Part shown: one piece after another, positions 26,472 through 35,200 of the stretch | How positions within the stretch are numbered: position 1 is the first letter of the stretch | How the letters are laid out: the number at the start of each line of letters is the position of its first letter | From: Rapana venosa | Lineage: Eukaryota > Mollusca > Gastropoda > Neogastropoda > Muricidae | Direction: 5' to 3' | NCBI GenBank assembly: GCA_028751875.1 | Contig: CM054151.1 | Span: 38,895,870-38,959,869, forward strand | Length of the DNA: 64,000 bases | Program-made: the position numbers and the translations under genes | The notes under the pieces: generated by a model | What the model saw: only the letters and a program-made list of their open reading frames with translations | Database searches by the model: none | Told to the model about the DNA's origin: nothing

Positions 26472-29400
26472 TGTAGTGGTGTGTGTGTTTGGTGGTGTGG
26501 TGTGAGTGTGGGTGTGTGGTGTGTGTGTGGTGATGGGGTGTGTGTGTGTGATGTGTGTGTGAGAGTGTGTGTGTATGTGTGTGTGTTTACATGAGTGTAT
26601 GTGAGTGCACACACATGCACACATGAGTTAGCATTATCTGCATGTCATCTCTCCTTACCTCAAATTTACTTTCGAAGTTGGCGAATTCGAAAATCCTGGC
26701 TTGGAACCCTGGCATCAACACACGGTCTGAAACAAAAGGCTGGATGTATCAACAAAAATCCCAACTTTATCAGTGTGGAAAAACAACAACCCAAAAACCA
26801 CAATCTCACCCCCCCCCCCCCCCTCCCCCCCTCTGAACTTTATCAGTTTGGCTACAGTACATACCACTTCGGATGAAAGAAGCCCACTACCAAAGAATAC
26901 CAACTGCATACTAATATGTAAAATTCCAGAATAAAATATCGCCACCTCTTCCTGGGACATGGGGAATAAATACAGTGACTGCCTTTGGACCAAAAAGAGA
27001 TAAAGAGCATTTGCTAACGACCTATACCACAGGGCCATAAAAAATAACATATGCATGAATTTGTTCATGGTAAAGGATGAAAGAACTTGTTTGAAGGCAA
27101 ATGATATTACGATATTACCAACTGCCATGGTGCTGTAATGGATAGCACATTGAAATCCTGGATGGAAGGTCGCAGGTTCAAATCTTGTAAGTCATATAGT
27201 TTGTCAGGCTGCAGCAACTCCCATCCAGAGTAACTTTGCCATGGGCTTAATGGAAAGACTGGTATCATAAAGTTGAGCATCATCTGCTTTGTGAATGTGC
27301 TTTTGAGCTCATATCACTGTATTTATAGGGCCTGGCTGATGCTGGGATACAACATGATAGGAGGCGTAGAGCACAAGCCTATTATGCAGTCTCAAAGCTG
27401 GTGCACCTCCATAGCAGCAACGCTGTATCATCCTCACCACCATCAACCATCACCATCAAGCAATGGGGGGAAATTATTTCTAATGAACTCATTCTGCTCT
27501 GTCTCCTGAAGGGTGATGACTTGCCCCTGTAAAGATTAACTCATTCCGCCCTGTCTCCTGAAGGGTGATGACTTGCCCCTGTAAAGATTAACTCATTCCG
27601 CCCTGTCTCCTGAAGGGTGATGACTTGCCCCTGTAAAGATTAACTCATTCCATCCCTGTCTCCTGAAGGGTGATAACTTGCCCCTGTAAAGATTAACTCA
27701 TTCCGCCCTGTCTCCTGCAGGGTGATGACTTGCCACTGTAAAGATTAACTCATTCTGCCCTGTCTCCTGAAGGGTGATGACTTGCTCTTGCAAAGATGAA
27801 CTCATTTCTCCCTGTCAGTTTTACCCTGCTTTTAACCACATCATGTCCATTTGGAAGTACTCAAAAAGGAAAAGTTTTAAATAAACAAAAGTAGTTGCTG
27901 CATGCTAGTTAAAGAAATCATAAAAACAAAACACATTCAGTTGGTATCGAAGAATATAGAACTGTACATCAGATTTTAGCTTGTGGAAATAGGTAAAAAC
28001 AAAAAAAATTCACAGAGTATATTTAATGTTAATAAGATGCAGTGGGATCAGGGAACAAGCACACCTAACAAACAAATAAATACCACAGGAATCTGTTCTG
28101 GTTGCTTGCTTTGGAAAGAGAAATGGCCCACCAGTGGTATTGTTAGCTCATAACATCATTACAGTGTTGTTCATAGATGCAGCAAAGATCTTCATCTCAC
28201 ATTCCTCATTCACAATGTTAATAACAAAACAGCTGTGTGACACACATTCATAACTGGGGGATGTCAATACAAAGTTAAAAAAACCCCAAAAAACCCTCTC
28301 TATGTAACACACAATCCCTCGACAGGGAACATTAGGGCAGTCAGAGTTAAGAAGCAAACTCTGCTGGAGCTGTGCTGCATCAGCAAACAACCTCCAAAAC
28401 TCTGCTCCTCTGCAGCTGTGCATGCCAAGAGATATTTCTTGAATTGGGAAACTTACTTTTGATGTTAAGGAGACTGCTGAGAGTGGGGAGACTGCCCTGA
28501 CTGGGGAGGAGATTGCCCTGACTGTGAAGACTGCTCTGACCAGGACTGTTCTGACCTAAGCATACCACACCTGGTGTGGGGATGCCCGTGTCGTTCTGCA
28601 GCCTGGACACCAGGGCTTCGCGGGCAGACACAAAGAACACCCGATCCTTGGCCTCTCTCTTGTCCACCACCTGAAGCTCCTCTGCCAAGAACTGCGTGTT
28701 GTAGTCAATGTGCTGCTGCTTCACCTGCACACAGTCATAAACATTCTCATTACAAAATACAAAAATATTCTTATCCTTATGATAAGTTAGTCTTGTTTGT
28801 CACCTGTCTTCATTATTACTGTTGACACTTGGAGCTCCACATAATGCCACAAGGGTTTGCCATCCTTGTCTCTCCCCAGTTCTACAATCTCCCGTAGCCT
28901 TCCCAGACAGCTGATCTCAGTGATGTTGGCAATGTAGGATGTTGGTGGTCTGCTTCTTTTCCTTCTGCCCTCAACCTTGCGTTGGATAACTGTCATCATC
29001 AAATTTGTCTGTGTGGTTCTGTTTGCATGAACCACACATCTCAGTCTGCATTTATCAATTTCAGCTAAGATTTGTCTTTGTACTGAGAGTTTATCGTGAA
29101 TGCTTGGGTTGCTCTTCTGTCTGACCATTTGAATCTTAGAAGTTACCTGTAGAACGACAGTCATTTCAACTACGTTTAGCTTATCTCTCTCCAATTTTCA
29201 TAGTGTCCAGGCTTCTCAGCCATACAACAATACAGGCCGGTTTTAACATTCTGACAGTCCTAATTTTTAGATCTTTTAAGTGTGCCCTACATTCAGCTAA
29301 ACACTTGTTGGAAAGACAGAGGCATACATAACTGTTGTTTGTGTTCTGATAAAAAACAACAACAAACAATGACCACCCTAAAACAGTTCAGACATTTTCT

Positions 29401-32131
29401 ATACTAATGTCACACCTAGCAGTACACTTTGTGTCCTTTATAAATTACACTTCTATTCATTCACTACATCAAAAGAAAAAAATGTTACCCCTACCCCACA
29501 AATCCTTGTAATGCAGAATTTCTTATCCCATTCTCTTATGCTACTCCTCCCCCCACCCTTCCCCCCAAACACACTCACACACACACACAACAGAGAAGAT
29601 GCTATTTCCTTTCCAGCCATGTCCAAGGCTTTTACTGGAGGCCATCTTACGAAAGGAATATATACATGTGGATATACAACTGTCATCTAAACAGAATGAA
29701 GACATTATTTGAGCTTTCACACTCTTGACATAATAATAAAATTATCATTTTCCTTAATATCCTATAACGTCACTGTCATACACTCACCTTGTCGATTTCT
29801 TCTTCCATTTCAGAGACATCCCAGCGATTCTGCAGAACAAAGATGTTGGGCTTGGACAGTCGAGAGCTGACCTTGTGAAAAAACTTCTTCTCCTGAAACA
29901 CAGGGTGTACATTACATTATAAATGATAATTCTAAGCACAAAGCATACGTATTCTTTGTAATAACTCACTCTCCACACTCATCAAACACCACTGTTACAA
30001 TATGGCCTTTATTAGAAGATTTTCCAAAAATTGCCAAGACATTTTTAGAAGTAAAAATGCATACTGTCTGAATGAATAAAATTTTACAAACTAAGATTTT
30101 AGAGCTGTTGAGTGCAGGCAAACTTGAGATTCTGGGCAAAATACAAACACTTCACTTTATGCAGACCAATAGTATCATTACCAGGAATAAAAATGAGTTG
30201 CATTATGGATATATATCTCTTGAAAACAGGGGGAATAATGCAAACCTGGGCTCCACACATTACGATGACATTCTGAGCACATTACTCCTCTCTTGCTATC
30301 TCTCCACTGGCTGCCTAAGCCACAGAGAGTAAACTATAAGATCAGTACCCTCTGTTACAAATGCTCCACAAAACTGCACCTTCCTACCTCTGTGAATGTC
30401 TTCATCTGTACACTCCTTCTCGTTCCCTCCGCTCTGCTGCAGATACCTTGTGCTTAAGAACACCTAGATTCAACCAATCCACCGTTGGCCATCGCTCTTT
30501 CTCTGTTTCTGGTCCATCGATCTGGAATGACCTCCCTCTCTCCCTCCGCCAAAAGCCTTCTTATGAAGCTTTTAAATCCGGCCTCAAGACTCATTTATTT
30601 CAAACCTAATATTCTCCTCTCTTGTTCCATCTCATTTGTGTCCCTGCCTTCAACAGACAAAACCCCACCACCCTGCCGAAGTGTATAACCTTTATGTGTG
30701 TGCGTGTGAATGTATACATTTGAATTTGTAAAAACTATTGATTGTAACTGGCTGCATGTGAATGAGTGAGATGAATGAAAGCGCTATGATTTGGGTTTTT
30801 TTTCAAGATATGGCGCTATATAAATTTCATGTATTATTATTATTATTATGAGTATTTCTCACATGTATTTTTCCATCACAGAAAATCTGATTGAAAAAAA
30901 AACCCACCAAAAAACAAACAAACAAGGAATGCTAACAACAGTCTCCTACTTTGATAACAAAGAATGACATAAGTAACATACACACAATTACACATGCGTA
31001 TACATGCATAAGTGTGCATATGCACACACACCCCACACATCTTTCATCAACTGAAGTAAAGAAAGAAAAAACATACTGTCTGCATGAGAGTCGATTCAGC
31101 ATTGGCCACCAAGACAAACACATCGGCATCCAAACAGAACTTGTCAATCCACAGGTCCAGATTAGGAGACACATCCACTCCAGGGCTGAAACAACATATG
31201 AAACTCATCTCTTAACCTTTTTTCTTCCTTGTTCCTTGGCTACAGTCCTGCGTTTACCAATGGTGAGATTTTTGTGTATGCCGCCAGGTTCCCCCCCCCC
31301 CCCAATAAGGTAGCCACATTCCGACTTTGGGATGGTGTCTAAACAACACAACTCCTCTGTGCATGCGATTTTGAAATGTTGTCATCCGTTCTTTCTGGCA
31401 TGAAATGGTCTACTCTTCCAAAAGGCAGAACATGTTTTTACCAATGTGCACAAGGTGTTCTGCATGCATTTGCGAATGGGGCCTCTCAAATTTTCCCCAT
31501 TGGTGAACCTTGGTGTTCTAGCCAAGAAACGAACAAAAAAATTAATGAAGAAAATCAGGACTAACACTGCACTCATAACATTCAACATATGCCATAATTT
31601 ACATGTTTCTATCTCAAACTGACACACTTTACAAAATGAAAATAAAAAACATATTAACTCAGGGAAATGCACATATATAATTTATTCACTGCTGCCCTTC
31701 TACTAAACTGCACTTGATTTATGTAGGACATGTGTAAACTGAACACATCAATGCATCTATTACTGTATGTCAGAGTAAGAGCTGTACTTTTATATCAGCT
31801 ATCAATGTCTATATTACTGTAGGTCAGAGTCAAAGCTGTACTTTTCTGTCAGCTATCAATGTCTATACTGCAGGTCAGAGTAAGAGCTGTACTTTTCTGT
31901 CAGCTATCAATGTCTATACTGCAGGTCAGAGTAAAAGCTGTACTTTTCTGTCAGCTATCAATGACTATGTCACTGTAGATCATGGTACGAGCTGTACTTT
32001 CCCATCAGTTACCAATGTATATATCACTGTAGATCATAATAAGAGCTGTACTTTTCCATCAGTTCTCAATTATATTATCATATAATCATAATAAGATGTA
32101 CTTTATATCATATTATATATATATATATATA

Positions 32132-32210
<79 letters not shown>

Positions 32211-35200
32211 TGTAATCATAGTAACAGCTGTACTTTTCCATCAGTTATCAATGTATATATCACTGTAGATCATAGTAACAGCTGTACTTTTCCATCAGTT
32301 ATCAATGTATATATCACTGTAGGTCATAGTAAGAGTTGTACTTTTCCATCAGCTATCAATGTATATACTGCATGTCATAGTAAGGGCTGTACTTTTCCAT
32401 CAGTTATCAATGTATTTATCACTGTAGATCATAGTAAGAGCTGTACTTTTCCATCAGTTCTCAATGTATATATTGCATGTCATAGTATGGGCTGTACTTT
32501 TCTGTCAGCTATCAATGTATATATCACTGTAGATCATAGTAAGAACTGTACTTTTCCATCAGTTATCAATGTATATATCAATGTAGATCATAGTAACAGC
32601 TGTACTTTTCCATCAGCTATCAATGTATATACTGCATGTCATAGTAAGGGCTGTACTTTTCCATCAGTTCTCAATGTATATATCACTGTAGATCATAGTA
32701 ACAGCTGTACTTTTCCATCAGCTATCAATGTATATACTGCATGTCATAGTAAGGGCTGTACTTTTCCATCAGTTCTCAATGTATATATCACTGTAGATCA
32801 TAGTAACAGCTGTACTTTTCCATCAGCTATCAATGTATATACTGCATGTCATAGTAAGGGCTGTACTTTTCCATCAGTTCTCAATGTATATATCACTGTA
32901 GATCATAGAGACAGCTGTACTTTTCAATCAGCTATCAATGTATATACTGCATGTCATAGTATGGGCTGTACTTTTCTGTCAGCTATCAATGTATATATCA
33001 CTGTAGATCATAGTAAGAGCTGTACTTTTCCATCAGTTATCAATGTATATATCAATGTAGATCATAGTAAGAGCTGTACTTTTCCATCAGTTATCAATGT
33101 ATATATCAATGTAGATCATAGTAAGATCTGTACTTTTCCATCAGCTATCAATGTATATACTGCATGTCATAGTAAGGGCTGTACTTTTCCATCAGTTATC
33201 AATGTATATATCACTGTAGGTCATAGTAAGAGCTGTACTTTTCCATCAGTTATCAATGTATTTATATATCTCTGTAGGTCACAGTAAGAGCTGTACTTTT
33301 CTGTCAGCTATCACCCACCTGTCCAAGAAAGTGACATCTTCACGCAACAGACGACACTTGTTTTTGGGCCACAGAATACGGATCAGAGAATTCTCCTTCA
33401 GCTTCTCTGAACTCAAGGCACTGGCCAAATCTTTGAGGGACTGGATGGAAAAACAACAGATTATCACATATCATAAATTTATATATGTAAAGTCGAATGC
33501 TCTTGTATCATCAACAACAACAATAACAATAACAAAACAAGAAAGAAAACTGAAAGAATGGGGGATACAACTCCAAACTAAATTTAACATTAAGAAATTA
33601 AAGAAAACAATTCCCTAATCTTAGTAATTGAAATGAAAGGGAAGAAAAGTAAGAGGCAATCAAAACCAAACCCAGTCACCACTTTAAATCAGGAAAGCTG
33701 GAATTAAAACTGAAGCAGAGTCCTATCCAGAACATGCAAAAACAACCAAAACAAACAAACGAAATGAAAAACACTTACAAATTCGCCTCTCGACGGGGTT
33801 TACAAGAACAAATTTACCACAGAAGGAATCATCAATAAAAACAACAACAACCAAACAGTTAAAAAAAACACACCAAAGAAACAGCTAAACAAAAACAGCC
33901 TCGATGCATCAAGGGCTTTAGAAATCCATTCATTCGAGCAAACACTGCACCAGCTGCATAACCCCATGCACAGGTGAAGCATAATTAAACGGTGGATCAA
34001 TATGGCATCACTGACCTGTATGGGTTTAGGCTGGTTGGAGTCCTCCGTCAGCACACTGGCCTCATCGTTGTCTGAGCCTTCCACCTGAATGAAGCAGTTA
34101 GTGGTATGTCCTATGCCACTGGGCAGAATCTTCTCTCGCAGCATAGCATTGATCACAGTGCTTTTCCCATTCGAGGTTCTGAGGAAAGACAGAAATAACA
34201 CAGATCCAGTTTTATTTACACAGTCCAAAGGGGTTAGTTTTCATTGAAAAATGTGACATGATTTTGTTTTCTTGTCTGAATACATGAGTCAAGACAAGGA
34301 AAATTATTAATGAACTGGTATGATCTCAGTTAAGATTATCATTTGATTACAAAAACTTTATATACTACTTCTTGATAACTGTTTCAGCAATTTGAATATA
34401 ATTCAATTTGTTAATGAGCTACCAAATGTTCTCAAAAGCAGACAAATTTTCTTGAGTGTTGGGTTTAAAAAAAAAAATTTTTTCTGAATAGTCTAGGCTG
34501 AAGGTGACAGAATCCACACTGTACTGCTTTCCACTGCTGTGGACTGCCATTCTTGAGCATTTTTTTTTTTTTTTTAAAGCTGATTTTCAACACCTCCTGC
34601 CCACCTTCAATCTATCAAACAAACTTTCTTCAAACCTGAACTTCTGTATTCTTTCTTCAGGAAATGCCATTTGATGCTCTTTATGTTTACAAATGTACAC
34701 AGACACACACACACACTCTCTCTCTCTCTCTCTCACACACACACAATGCAAACACACACGGATACACATATGCAGATATACACACACACAAACACACACA
34801 AAACCCCTCCAGGTGACCCACCTGCCAAAGAAGACTACTTTCATGTGGTCCCGAGCCAGGACCTCCCTGATTCCATCCACCTTGGTGCCAAAGCCTTGCA
34901 CCGCTTCTGCATTCTCTGGAGTGATGATGTCCATCTCTGTTTTCGGCAGGGACCCCATGACTGACACCACCCCTACAAAAACCAACACAAACACGGACTT
35001 GTCAGAGACTGTTCAGACATTTTATATATTTTGATGGATTGCAATTTGTATACACCTCAGCTCTTACAGTTGGAGGTATTGAGTTAAAGTATATTCATAA
35101 TTGTTTTCCATTTTATTTTGTTTCGAGGATGATGGAATAAGCACTCATGTGCTTTTTTTATATCCAGTCCTCATGTATACAATGCGGTTTTGTAAATTTG

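Noticed and set aside
26213..26624. His/Thr-rich and Val/Cys-rich open frames
   Set aside because: Translation of a GT microsatellite.
6036..27190. tRNA genes (at 6036-6122, 25717-25790, 27122-27187, 610-690)
   Set aside because: A- and B-box-like sequences are present but cloverleaf stems are poor, and a shared SINE body follows.
28447..28730. Extension of mitofusin coding exon 7 through the following CAGTC-type repeats
   Set aside because: Donor CCAG|GTGTGG plus exon 8 restores the mitofusin alignment exactly; the extension has no homology.
28787..30855. Additional mitofusin or host exons in the introns at 28.8-30.9 kb
   Set aside because: The recognisable peptides match LINE C-terminal regions, on opposite strands, with frameshifts.
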